This document shows positions 41,785 to 49,999 of a stretch of 64,000 bases of DNA, in pieces (positions within the stretch are counted from its first letter, which is position 1; every line of letters begins with the position of its first letter). Made by a program: the position numbers and the translations under genes. The notes under the pieces are model-generated. The model searched no databases and was not told where the DNA came from. It saw only the letters and a program-made list of their open reading frames with translations. The stretch comes from Prevotella sp. HUN102 (lineage in GTDB: Bacteria > Bacteroidota > Bacteroidia > Bacteroidales > Bacteroidaceae), in contig NZ_JIAF01000004.1 of the NCBI RefSeq assembly GCF_000688375.1, positions 1,426,001-1,490,000 of the forward strand. The letters are read 5' to 3'.

Positions 41785-44517
41785 TTACTTTGTAAAGAGA
41801 TTGAATAGCTCGCGAATCCATAGTACAACAGATGTTCCGAGAATAATCAAAATCCAGTCTTCTATCTTCAATGGCGTAACGCTGAAGAGCGGGCCTCCGA
41901 CGGTTACGATGATGATTTGTCCGATTAGGATAATGAGTGCAATGCCGATGAAACTCTGGCAGCCTTTGAAGTGGAACGCTGTCTTGCCAGTTGCGAATGC
42001 TCGTGCGTTGAACATATTCCAGAATTGCAGCATCACGAAGATAGTGAAGAACAATGAGAGTTCGTAAGCCGAGAGATGATGGTCGGCGGAGTTGAGTTTG
42101 AGGTCGCACAACTGTCTGAGACTCGTGATGTCGCTGTGTTGGAAGATGTAAACCAAGCTGATGAGTGCGAGGAAGAAGAGACCTCCCACGCCGATAATGG
42201 CAAACTTCATTGGTCGGTTGATGATGAATGCCATACGGTTTCGTGGCTTATGCTGCATAACTCTGGCATCAGGAGGCAACGCTGCAAGTGCCATCGCCGC
42301 GAAAGTGTCCATAATGAGGTTTACCCAGAGCATCTGTGTAACCGTGAGTGGCGAATCAGTGCCCATAAACGCACCTGCCAACACGATGAGACAAGCTGCT
42401 ACATTTACCGTCATTTGGAAGAGAATGAAACGCTGAATGTTCTGATAGAGCGAGCGTCCCCACATTACGGCTCTGCCGATTGACGAGAACGAATTGTCTA
42501 TGATGGTAATGTCTGATGCTTCCTTTGCTACGGATGTTCCGTCGCCCATCGAGAGTCCCACCTGTGCAGCCTTCAAAGCAGGTGCATCGTTCGTTCCGTC
42601 GCCTGTAACAGCCACCACTTGATTCTGTGCTTGGAGTGCTTCCACAAGACGTTTCTTGTCCATCGGGCGCGCTCGGGAAATGATTTTCAGATCCAGTACA
42701 CGGTCAGCCAGTTCTTCATTGCTCAATGCCGCAAATTCAGGACCGGTTATAATGTTTCTATCTGTATCGGTTCCGTCATTCCATAAACCAATCTGTCTGC
42801 CTATTTCTTTTGCCGTTCCCGGCGTATCGCCCGTAACGATTTTTACTTTTATGCCGGCAGTGAAGCATTTCTCCACGGCAGAAGGAACATCTTCGCGCAC
42901 GGGATCGCTGATGGCTACGATACCGAGGAAGTTCAGTTTGTCGGCTTTCAGCTCTCCGTTGTGAATCACATCTTCATCGTTTTCGATTACCTGTGCGGCA
43001 AATCCGAGCGTGCGCATTGCCTGATTCTGATATTCAATTAATTGCGCATCGATAGTCTCCTTCGTAACATTGCCGCTTGCAGTCTTGCAAAGCGAGAATA
43101 CGATTTCAGGCGCGCCTTTCAGATAGAGTATTTTTTTGCCATTCGCACTCTTTACGAGCGTTGCCATATATTTACGTTCGGTGGAGAATGGTATTTCTTC
43201 GAGTCGCTCGGTCTTGTCCTTCAGTTCAAGATAGTTGAGATTATTGTCGTGCAGCCACAATAATAGCGCACCTTCGGTAGGGTTGCCCAATACGTTCGCC
43301 TTTTCGCTGTCCGAAAAGTCAAGCTGCGCAGTAGAGTTCACGGCTATTCCTTCGGTAATCATCAGGCAGAGTTCGTCGTTGCCGAGTTTTCCGTCCTTCA
43401 AACCATAGAAATTCGTCTTGTAAACCTGCATTCTGTTTTGCGTAAGCGTACCTGTTTTATCGGTACAGATTACGCTTGTAGCCCCCATTGTCTCGCAAGC
43501 GTGCATCTTTCTCACGAGATTGTTTGTCTTGAGCATCTTGCGCATAGAGTAGGCGAGCGAGAGTGATACGGCCATCGGCAGTCCTTCCGGCACAGCCACC
43601 ACGATGAGTGTAACGGCAATCATAAAGGTCTGAAGCAGATAGGCAATGAAGTTTCCGATTTCAAACTCACTGGTAGTCAGATACATTATAATCCTTCCCA
43701 CTACGATGAGCGCAGCGATACTGTAACTTGCCTTTGTAATGAGTTTGCCAAGACCGTCAAGCTGTTCGTTCAGAGGTGTCTTAACGCTGTCGTCTATCTG
43801 CGCAGCCCCCATTACCTTTCCGTTTTCAGTGGCGTCTCCCACGGCATAGACCCTGCAAATGCCGTGTCCTTCCATTACCTTCGTGCCACGCATAATGTGG
43901 TTGCTCGGAAAAGTAGCTTCTTTATCGAAAAGCGATTCGTCGGTGGTTTTCTCGCAGACAGGCTCTCCAGTCAGCGTGGATTCGTCCATTTTCAGCGTAA
44001 TGGCTTCCAAAAGTTCTGCATCGGCAGGGATTTCTTCGCCTGTTCCGATGATAATGATGTCGCCCACCACTACATCTTTCTTCAGAATCTTTACCGGATG
44101 GCCGTTTCTGATTACCTGAACCGGTTCTTCATCGTTCACTTGATTGAGGATGGAAAACTCCTTATCAGCCTTCAACTCAAAATAGAATGCGATTCCGGTA
44201 GCGAGGAAGATAGCCACGAGAATGCCGATAGGCTCGAAGAATACCGTTGCGTCGGCACCGTGCAGGCCAAACCAATGGAAATATTCTGCGAGGGATATGA
44301 ATACAGACAGGATGACTGCAATCTCAAGAATGAAGATAAGCTCGTCGCCATCGTTCCATCCTTTGATCAGATGTCCGAACGGTCCTGTGAGTTTCTCAAA
44401 GAATAGTTTCCATTTCGAGTCTTTCTGTGGAGGCGTCAGCACATTTGCACCGTGTTTCTCACGGCTCTGCAACACTTCTTCGTCTGAAAGTCCAACGTAA
44501 TGTTTGTTTTGGCTCAT
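41785..44517 (-). CDS. calcium-translocating P-type ATPase, PMCA type
   Basis: A 910-residue P2-type pump. N-terminal cation-ATPase region (LSDEEVLQSREKHGANVL), actuator DESTLTGEP, M4 motif VPEGLPMAVSLSLAYSMRKM, phosphorylation site DKTGTLTQN, hinge GDGTNDAPALKAA, and M6 motif LWVNLIMDTFAAMALA, which holds the Asn/Asp ligands typical of PMCA-like Ca2+ pumps. Ten membrane helices are expected. A -7/-33 pair on this strand lies about 180 bases upstream (44697-44730), giving a long leader. Confidence 0.92.
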   Translation of the reverse strand: MSQNKHYVGLSDEEVLQSREKHGANVLTPPQKDSKWKLFFEKLTGPFGHLIKGWNDGDELIFILEIAVILSVFISLAEYFHWFGLHGADATVFFEPIGILVAIFLATGIAFYFELKADKEFSILNQVNDEEPVQVIRNGHPVKILKKDVVVGDIIIIGTGEEIPADAELLEAITLKMDESTLTGEPVCEKTTDESLFDKEATFPSNHIMRGTKVMEGHGICRVYAVGDATENGKVMGAAQIDDSVKTPLNEQLDGLGKLITKASYSIAALIVVGRIIMYLTTSEFEIGNFIAYLLQTFMIAVTLIVVAVPEGLPMAVSLSLAYSMRKMLKTNNLVRKMHACETMGATSVICTDKTGTLTQNRMQVYKTNFYGLKDGKLGNDELCLMITEGIAVNSTAQLDFSDSEKANVLGNPTEGALLLWLHDNNLNYLELKDKTERLEEIPFSTERKYMATLVKSANGKKILYLKGAPEIVFSLCKTASGNVTKETIDAQLIEYQNQAMRTLGFAAQVIENDEDVIHNGELKADKLNFLGIVAISDPVREDVPSAVEKCFTAGIKVKIVTGDTPGTAKEIGRQIGLWNDGTDTDRNIITGPEFAALSNEELADRVLDLKIISRARPMDKKRLVEALQAQNQVVAVTGDGTNDAPALKAAQVGLSMGDGTSVAKEASDITIIDNSFSSIGRAVMWGRSLYQNIQRFILFQMTVNVAACLIVLAGAFMGTDSPLTVTQMLWVNLIMDTFAAMALAALPPDARVMQHKPRNRMAFIINRPMKFAIIGVGGLFFLALISLVYIFQHSDITSLRQLCDLKLNSADHHLSAYELSLFFTIFVMLQFWNMFNARAFATGKTAFHFKGCQSFIGIALIILIGQIIIVTVGGPLFSVTPLKIEDWILIILGTSVVLWIRELFNLFTK

Positions 44518-44696
44518 AATGTCATTTTATTTAAAATCAGTTGATGGCGGTGTGAAAGTGCTAATGGGCAAGGAATATTCTCACTCTAAAGTAGTTCTTA
44601 TATATTTAAAGAGGTAAGGCATCCTATGCTGTTTCTGCATTGGGAAATCAGTCCGCTCACTGAATAGCTCTTTCAACAACTGTTTATTTTGCTCTG

Positions 44697-44730
44697 CAAA
44701 GATAATAATTAAAATGGATTTTCCTCGCAA
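44697..44730 (-). promoter_or_regulatory. candidate promoter of the Ca2+ ATPase gene
   Basis: On the minus strand TATCTTTG (44697-44704) is preceded by TTG (44728-44730) at 23 bases. The gap 44518-44869 otherwise holds nothing I can support; a 75-codon minus frame at 44581-44808 overlaps this promoter and looks like chance. Confidence 0.55.
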
Positions 44731-44869
44731 CTTAAGTTCAGGATGAGATAAACAAGAAATTAAAAAACTATAATCGGACAAGAATAACCGAGCGTACAAA
44801 TATTGCAAAACAAAAAAATGGATTCCGAAGAACCCACTTTAAAATTTAATCAGTAACAATATGTTTTCC

Positions 44870-45037
44870 TTATGGAAGGCTGATAGCCTCGTTAGGACAA
44901 ACTTCAGCACAAGTGCCACATTCTGTGCAAGCATCTGGGTCGATTTTGTAGATATCGCCTTCAGAGATTGCAGCTACTGGACATTCATCAATACAAGTAC
45001 CGCAAGCGATACAGTCATTTCCAATTACGTATGCCAT
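44870..45037 (-). CDS. 55-residue 2[4Fe-4S] ferredoxin
   Basis: A complete clostridial-type ferredoxin starting MAYVIGNDCIACGTCIDECP, with second cluster CTECGTCAEVCP and ending AISLP. Both CxxCxxCxxxCP motifs are intact. As a free electron carrier it is the natural partner of the KorDABC enzyme and of hydrogenase or Rnf complexes. It is expressed from a promoter with TACCTTTG (45112-45119 on this strand) surrounded by repeated ATACCTA motifs. Confidence 0.95.
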   Translation of the reverse strand: MAYVIGNDCIACGTCIDECPVAAISEGDIYKIDPDACTECGTCAEVCPNEAISLP

Positions 45038-45071
45038 AATAATAATCTTTTATATTGTAAATAATGTTTTT

Positions 45072-45199
45072 GTATAGGTTCCTATTTGGTTATACCTACT
45101 TTTGTTTGATGCAAAGGTAGAAATATTTTTGATTAATACCTAATAGTAATGATAGTTTTTTCAATATTTAGACAAAATAAAAATATGGATACCTATTAG
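45072..45199. promoter_or_regulatory. ferredoxin promoter region with repeated ATACCTA motifs
   Basis: On the minus strand the -7 box TACCTTTG occupies 45112-45119. Around it are TATAGGTTCCTA (45072), ATACCTAC (45092-45099), ATACCTAATAG (45136-45146) and ATACCTATTAG (45189-45199). The last two are 53 bases apart and share 10 of 11 bases. They could be operator sites for a regulator of the ferredoxin or of the divergent porT-like gene. Confidence 0.45.
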
Positions 45200-45257
45200 T
45201 TAGGATTGGAATTAGCTGCACAATAAAGAGAATGGAAATGTCGTTATTATTACAGAT

Positions 45258-46004
45258 ATGAAAAGACTTCTATACATAGCGATATTTTTAGCCTGCGTGC
45301 TTGCAGGCAATGCACAGGAGCGAACCGTTCAGAACCGTCCCTACACCGATTTGCGCAAGTTTCATTTCGGAGTGATGGTGGGAACGCATCTGCAGGATTT
45401 GGAATTGCTGAATGCCGGACCTCAGATGATTGACCTTGAGGATGGAAACGGAATAGTGGAAAAGGTGGTATCAGCAGATCAGGACCGTTGGGATGCCGGC
45501 TTTACCGTAGGTGTGTTGGGCGAATTGAGGCTCAACACGCATCTCCAATTCCGAGTTGCGCCATCAATGTATTTCGGAACTCGGCACCTCACATTCAAGA
45601 ATCATACGGATTTGGACGTGAATGGCCGTCCGACTGAAAAAGTACAGGATTTAAAGACGGCATACTTTGCGTGTGCGTTCGACCTGATTGCCGCTGCTCC
45701 AAGGTTCAACAACCACCGCCCATACGTAATGGTGGGAATCAATCCGATGCTGAATCTGTCGAGAAAGGACAATGATTTTCTGAAACTGAAGGGAAACGAC
45801 GCATATCTGGAAGTGGGTATTGGCTGCGATTTCTACTTGTCTTATTTCAAACTGCGTCCTGAACTGAAGTTTATGTACAGCCTGACCAATAGCCTTGATG
45901 GCAAGCACGCTGATAAATTACGCGATAAGAGTATGCTGATGTACACAAATTCTGCCAAGGAAGCAAGGTCTAAAATGATAGCACTGACTTTCTATTTTGA
46001 GTAG
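45258..46004 (+). CDS. porT: PorT-like outer-membrane protein of the type IX secretion system
   Basis: A 248-residue beta-barrel: signal peptide ending GNAQ, then NRPYTDLRKFHFGVMVGTHLQDLEL, the N-terminal signature I associate with PorT/SprT of Porphyromonas and Flavobacterium. Strands follow with conserved WDAGFTVGVLGELRLN and FRVAPSMYFGTRHL, and the final strand MIALTFYFE ends in the usual aromatic. PorT is needed for export of proteins with C-terminal sorting domains, several of which lie in this window. Identification is by motif memory, not search. Confidence 0.8.
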   Translation: MKRLLYIAIFLACVLAGNAQERTVQNRPYTDLRKFHFGVMVGTHLQDLELLNAGPQMIDLEDGNGIVEKVVSADQDRWDAGFTVGVLGELRLNTHLQFRVAPSMYFGTRHLTFKNHTDLDVNGRPTEKVQDLKTAYFACAFDLIAAAPRFNNHRPYVMVGINPMLNLSRKDNDFLKLKGNDAYLEVGIGCDFYLSYFKLRPELKFMYSLTNSLDGKHADKLRDKSMLMYTNSAKEARSKMIALTFYFE

Positions 46005-46069
46005 GAAGTGTGAAGATTGAACTGCCGAACCTTCGCTTTGAAAGCAGTGCTGTTTATTAAATATGGTGC

Positions 46070-46203
46070 AATTTGTAAGTAATTGAAAATCAGCCTTTAA
46101 AAGAATGCTTTTCAAACGTGCGAAGAATGCGTTCCATTCTTCGCAAAAATGGAATGCAAATGTGCGAAGATTGCAAGCCATTCTTCGGTCATTTGCAAAT
46201 CGT
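46070..46203 (-). repeat. dispersed intergenic repeat, copy F
   Basis: Reverse-oriented: tail complement ATTTGTAAGTAATTGAAAATCAG first (46070-46092), then TTTTCAAACGTGCGAAGAATG, CATTCTTCGCAAAAATGGAATGCAAA, TGTGCGAAGATTG and CATTCTTCGGTCATTTGCAAA. The tail faces the 3' end of the porT-like gene. Confidence 0.85.
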
Positions 46204-46281
46204 GCTTTTATCCACCTGTGATGTTATCGTTGTTTTTTGCTCAATTCAGCGCAGAATGGCAGAAATATAAGTTTATTTTGC

Positions 46282-46289
46282 TATCTTTG
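46282..46289 (+). promoter_or_regulatory. -7 box upstream of the AmpG-like gene
   Basis: TATCTTTG at 46282-46289. The implied transcript start (about 46296) makes the TTG at 46343 a better translation start than the TTG at 46304. Confidence 0.6.
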
Positions 46290-46342
46290 CATTCGTTGCA
46301 GGTTTGCACAGCACAATACTATTAATTAAAAACAAAAGAGAA

Positions 46343-47614
46343 TTGAATCCCAATCGTAAGATATCACCGTGGGCGTGGGTACCTTCGCTTTACTTTGCCG
46401 AAGGGTTGCCATACGTTGCCGTAACCTTGTTGTCAATCCAGATTTATATGCAGTTGGGACTTTCCGACGCAGAAATAACTTTCTACACCTCTTGGTTTTA
46501 TCTTCCGTGGGTAATAAAACCCCTGTGGAGTCCGTTCCTTGATTTGGTAAAGACAAAACGTTGGTGGATAACGGCTATGCAGCTTCTTCTGGGAGCAGCC
46601 TTCGGAGGAGTGGCTTTCGTGATAGACACGGACTGGTGGTTGCAGGGCTCGATATGCTTCTTTTGGCTGCTGGCTTTTTCCAGTGCCACGCACGATGTAG
46701 GGGCAGACGGATTCTATATGCTCGGTCTTGCAGAAAGAGAACAGGCTTTCTTCGTGGGTATCCGTTCAACATTCTATCGTGTGTCAATGGTAGTCGGAAA
46801 GGGTGGTCTGATAGCATTGGCAGGACTGCTTCAAAAGAGTATGGATGTTCAACTGAGTTGGGCACTGATATTCTATGGGCTTACGGCATTCTTCATCGGA
46901 TTGTCCCTATACCACAAGTTTGTTTTGCCTAAGCCGAGCGAAGATGCCGAACACTATAAACTTACTGCTGGAGAACTGCTTAGGGAATTTGGGGCAACCT
47001 TTGCTTCTTTCTTTTTGAAAAAGCAGATATGGGTGGCTATTGCCTTCCTGTTGCTCTATCGCTTGCCGGAGGCTTTGCTCACGCCGGTGTCGCCTCTGTT
47101 CCTTCAGGGAAAAAGAACGGACGGAGGATTGGCTCTGAGTCTGGAGGAATTCGGAATCGTGAATGGAACGGTTGGCGTTTTAGGATTGCTCTTGGGAGGA
47201 ATACTCGGAGGTATTGTGGCAAGTAGGGGAGGGTTGAAGAAGTGGCTTTGGCCAATGACCGTTGCCATCACGTTGCCTAATATTGCCTACGTGTATCTGG
47301 CATTCGAGATTCCCGAAAGCATCTGGGCTATCAGCACGGCTGTTTTCATAGAGAATTTCGGCTATGGATTCGGTTTCAGTGCCTATATGCTGTTTATGAT
47401 TTATTTCAGTCAGGGCGAACACAAGACAAGCCATTATGCACTCTGCACGGGCTTTATGGCTCTGTCGATGATGTTGCCGGGATTGTTTTCCGGTAAACTT
47501 GCCGAACTGGTGGGCTACGATTGGTTTTTCGTCATAGTGATGGCATCGTGCGTCTTTCCGTTCCTCGTAGCCTCGCTCTTGAAAATCGACCCTGAATTTG
47601 GAAAGAAAGAATAA
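46343..47614 (+). CDS. AmpG-like MFS transporter with TTG start
   Basis: A 12-helix major-facilitator protein of about 423 residues. WVPSLYFAEGLPYVAVTLLSIQIY, the SSATHDVGADGFYMLGL block and the late GYGFGFSAYMLFMIYFS block resemble AmpG-type permeases, which import muropeptides for recycling. No ATG precedes the conserved N-terminus; TTG at 46343 follows AAAAGAGAA and gives a sensible start (LNPNRKISPW), while another TTG at 46304 is nearly at the transcript start. The substrate is inferred from family only. Confidence 0.85.
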   Translation: MNPNRKISPWAWVPSLYFAEGLPYVAVTLLSIQIYMQLGLSDAEITFYTSWFYLPWVIKPLWSPFLDLVKTKRWWITAMQLLLGAAFGGVAFVIDTDWWLQGSICFFWLLAFSSATHDVGADGFYMLGLAEREQAFFVGIRSTFYRVSMVVGKGGLIALAGLLQKSMDVQLSWALIFYGLTAFFIGLSLYHKFVLPKPSEDAEHYKLTAGELLREFGATFASFFLKKQIWVAIAFLLLYRLPEALLTPVSPLFLQGKRTDGGLALSLEEFGIVNGTVGVLGLLLGGILGGIVASRGGLKKWLWPMTVAITLPNIAYVYLAFEIPESIWAISTAVFIENFGYGFGFSAYMLFMIYFSQGEHKTSHYALCTGFMALSMMLPGLFSGKLAELVGYDWFFVIVMASCVFPFLVASLLKIDPEFGKKE

Positions 47615-47632
47615 GTTTTTTCTGCGTTGGGT

Positions 47633-48616
47633 TCAAAGTTTGGACAGGAGAATTTCGAGGAGACGGGGTAGGGCGTAGTTGTTCAGTTCCGTTTCCTTAA
47701 TCCAAATGTAATCAGGTGGCAGACTGGGTTTGATGTCAGTTTCGAGCAAATAGAAGTCTGCATATAAAACCTGATGTGTCAAGACGTGTTTTACCTTGTG
47801 TGCAATGGCCTTGCTTTCTTCTATGGCTATGTTGCAGGCATCGGTTGTTGGAAATTCCCATAAGCCTTGCCAGATGTCGCCTGCCGCACGTTTGCGAATC
47901 GCAATCTCATCGTTACACCTTATATATATAAAGGAGAAGACGCGTTCGCGCTGTTTAATTTTCTTGCTTTTCACAGGCAGCGTGTCGATTTTTTGTTCAG
48001 CGTAGGCTGCACAGGTCTCAACAAGAGGACAAACATTGCAGTCCGGGGATGCAGGCGTGCATTGAATAGCCCCGAAATCCATAATGGCCTGATTGAATGT
48101 CGCAGGCTTGTCTTTCGCAAGATACTCCTGTGCCATAGCTTTAAATTCCTTTTTCCCCTGAGTGGAGTCTATTGGTGTGTCGATGCCGAAATATCGTGAA
48201 ATAACTCTGTAAACATTGCCGTCTACTACTGCAACCGGTTCGTTGAAAGCAATGGATGCAATGGCAGCAGCCGTATAGTCGCCTACGCCTTTCAGAGTCT
48301 TGATGGTTTCGTAGGTGGTGGGAAAACTGCCTGCCTCTGCGATTTGGCGGGCAGCTTTGTGCAGATTTCTGGCACGTGAGTAATAGCCGAGCCCTTGCCA
48401 TTCGCGTAAAACCTCATCCTCGGTAGCCGATGCCAGATTCTCTACCGTAGGCCATCGCTTCATAAATCGTTCCCAGTATTCCCATCCTTGTGCGATGCGT
48501 GTTTGCTGAAGAATTACTTCGCTCAGCCATATAGCATAAGGGTTCGTGGTTTCCCGCCACGGCAGGCTGCGCCCGTTCAGTTCATACCATTTTAATAAAG
48601 CATTGGTAAAGTTCAT
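47633..48616 (-). CDS. mutY: A/G-specific adenine glycosylase
   Basis: A 327-residue DNA repair enzyme that removes adenine opposite 8-oxoguanine. HhH-GPD core with SEVILQQTR (catalytic Glu) and LKGVGDYTAAAIASIAF...VVDGNVYRV (catalytic Asp). The [4Fe-4S] loop is C-x6-C-x2-C-x5-C (CTPASPDCNVCPLVETC). The C-terminal NUDIX-like domain recognises 8-oxoG. A TATCTTTG box at 48621-48628 on this strand is so close to ATG 48616 that the mRNA may be leaderless. Confidence 0.96.
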   Translation of the reverse strand: MNFTNALLKWYELNGRSLPWRETTNPYAIWLSEVILQQTRIAQGWEYWERFMKRWPTVENLASATEDEVLREWQGLGYYSRARNLHKAARQIAEAGSFPTTYETIKTLKGVGDYTAAAIASIAFNEPVAVVDGNVYRVISRYFGIDTPIDSTQGKKEFKAMAQEYLAKDKPATFNQAIMDFGAIQCTPASPDCNVCPLVETCAAYAEQKIDTLPVKSKKIKQRERVFSFIYIRCNDEIAIRKRAAGDIWQGLWEFPTTDACNIAIEESKAIAHKVKHVLTHQVLYADFYLLETDIKPSLPPDYIWIKETELNNYALPRLLEILLSKL

Positions 48617-48667
48617 ATTGCAAAGATAAGGAAAACGGATAAGTATGAAAAGTAAAATGCTAAAAAG

Positions 48668-48698
48668 TTGGTCGATTCCATATTATTTCCTACTTTTG
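48668..48698 (+). promoter_or_regulatory. promoter of the small lipoprotein gene
   Basis: TTG at 48668-48670, 20 bases, TACTTTTG at 48691-48698; divergent from mutY. Confidence 0.8.
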
Positions 48699-48732
48699 TT
48701 GCGAATAATAACTTACTAATTAAGGAAAAAGT

Positions 48733-49095
48733 ATGAAAAGAACAGGAAAAATATCGCATTTTGTAGCCATCGCAGCATTTGCGCTGACTATCGGCTCGTG
48801 TACCACGAAGCAGTCTGCCGTAAATGATCTCGAAAGATTCTCTTATGAGCTGAGAGACAACAGCAGAGACTACACCGTGGATGAATGGAAAGGAGCTGTG
48901 GACAAGTTCGGCAAAATCCGGAAGCGTATTTCCAAGTATGATTACAATGCTGCTGAACGGCAGAAGATAGGTAAGCTCGAAGGACAGTGCGCCAAGTATA
49001 TGGCAAACGGCGCCAAGGAGGGATTGCTGGACAAAGTTCTGGAGTTCGGTGGAGAATTGCAGGGTATTCTCGACGGCTTAGGCATTTTTAAATAA
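48733..49095 (+). CDS. small helical lipoprotein, function unknown
   Basis: A 120-residue lipoprotein (ALTIGSCTTK, Cys at about 23). The mature part is predicted helical and highly charged (RFSYELRDNSRDYTVDEWKGAVDK), ending in a hydrophobic LQGILDGLGIF segment. Similar small lipoproteins are common in Bacteroidota without assigned roles. It has its own promoter and terminator. Confidence 0.8.
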   Translation: MKRTGKISHFVAIAAFALTIGSCTTKQSAVNDLERFSYELRDNSRDYTVDEWKGAVDKFGKIRKRISKYDYNAAERQKIGKLEGQCAKYMANGAKEGLLDKVLEFGGELQGILDGLGIFK

Positions 49096-49105
49096 GGCTT
49101 CCTTG

Positions 49106-49153
49106 CTCATTCGCTATGCGTTCCCCGTGTAGCGAATGAGTGTCTCGTTTTTT
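49106..49153 (+). terminator. terminator after the small lipoprotein gene
   Basis: CTCATTCGCTA (49106-49116) pairs with TAGCGAATGAG (49130-49140), with a T-run at 49148-49153. Confidence 0.65.
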
Positions 49154-49257
49154 ATTTTTATATATATTCGCACATCGGTGCAATAATTAGGTATATACAG
49201 GGAAATTGATATTGAGCAATTTTGTTGCTATATTTAAGTTTTTTTGCGTCGAAAATG

Positions 49258-49288
49258 TTGTTATAGTTGTATGGTTTTAGTAACTTTG
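49258..49288 (+). promoter_or_regulatory. promoter of the purH-mre-mrdA-rodA unit
   Basis: TTG at 49258-49260, 20 bases, TAACTTTG at 49281-49288; purH starts at 49313. Confidence 0.8.
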
Positions 49289-49312
49289 CAATTCAAATCC
49301 AAAATCTTAAAT

Positions 49313-49906
49313 ATGGCTGGTACAAAACAAATCAAGACTGCACTTATCTCGGTTTTTCACAAGGACGGTTTGGACGACCTGTTGAAGAAACTGAACGAAG
49401 AGGGTGTTAAATTTCTAAGTACGGGTGGCACGCAACAGTTTATTGAATCTCTTGGCTACGAATGCCAGAAGGTTGAAGACGTAACCACCTATCCTTCGAT
49501 TCTCGGAGGTCGTGTGAAGACCTTGCATCCGAAAATATTCGGTGGCATTCTCTCTCGTCGCGATAATGAAAGCGATAGTGTGCAGATGAAGGAATACGAG
49601 ATTCCAACCATCGACTTGGTTGTTGTGGACCTTTATCCTTTCGAGCAGACTGTGGCAAGCGGTGCCAGCGAGGCTAACATTATCGAGAAAATAGACATCG
49701 GCGGCATATCGCTGATTCGTGCCGGAGCGAAGAACTTCAACGATGTTGTGATTGTACCAAGCAAGGCAGAGTATCCGGTGCTCCTTCAGATACTGAATAC
49801 TAAGGGTGCGCAGACTGATTTTGAAGACCGGAAAATGTTCGCAGAGCGTGCATTTGGTGTAAGCAGTCAGTATGATACAGCTATTCACAACTGGTTTGCC
49901 AAGTAA
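49313..49906 (+). CDS. purH: IMP cyclohydrolase, single-domain PurH
   Basis: A 197-residue protein equal to the N-terminal (MGS-like, IMP cyclohydrolase) half of bifunctional PurH: LISVFHKDGL, FLSTGGTQQFIESLG, GGRVKTLHPKIFGGIL, VDLYPFEQTV, EKIDIGGISLIRAGAKN. It ends just after the SSQYDTAIHNWF motif, where the AICAR formyltransferase domain would begin. The stop is clean and no second domain follows, so the formyltransferase must be encoded elsewhere. ATG 49313 is chosen because upstream codons overlap the promoter. Confidence 0.93.
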   Translation: MAGTKQIKTALISVFHKDGLDDLLKKLNEEGVKFLSTGGTQQFIESLGYECQKVEDVTTYPSILGGRVKTLHPKIFGGILSRRDNESDSVQMKEYEIPTIDLVVVDLYPFEQTVASGASEANIIEKIDIGGISLIRAGAKNFNDVVIVPSKAEYPVLLQILNTKGAQTDFEDRKMFAERAFGVSSQYDTAIHNWFAK

Positions 49907-49999
49907 TTTCAACTTGCAGAACTGGTTTTCAAAAAGCAATAATTTACTTGTTGGCAGTTTGTAAAACTAAGCCGGCATCTTATTTACAATTTATAAAGA

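Noticed and set aside
44581..44808. 75-codon minus-strand frame upstream of the Ca2+ ATPase
   Set aside because: Contains the likely ATPase promoter; no start signals or recognisable protein features.
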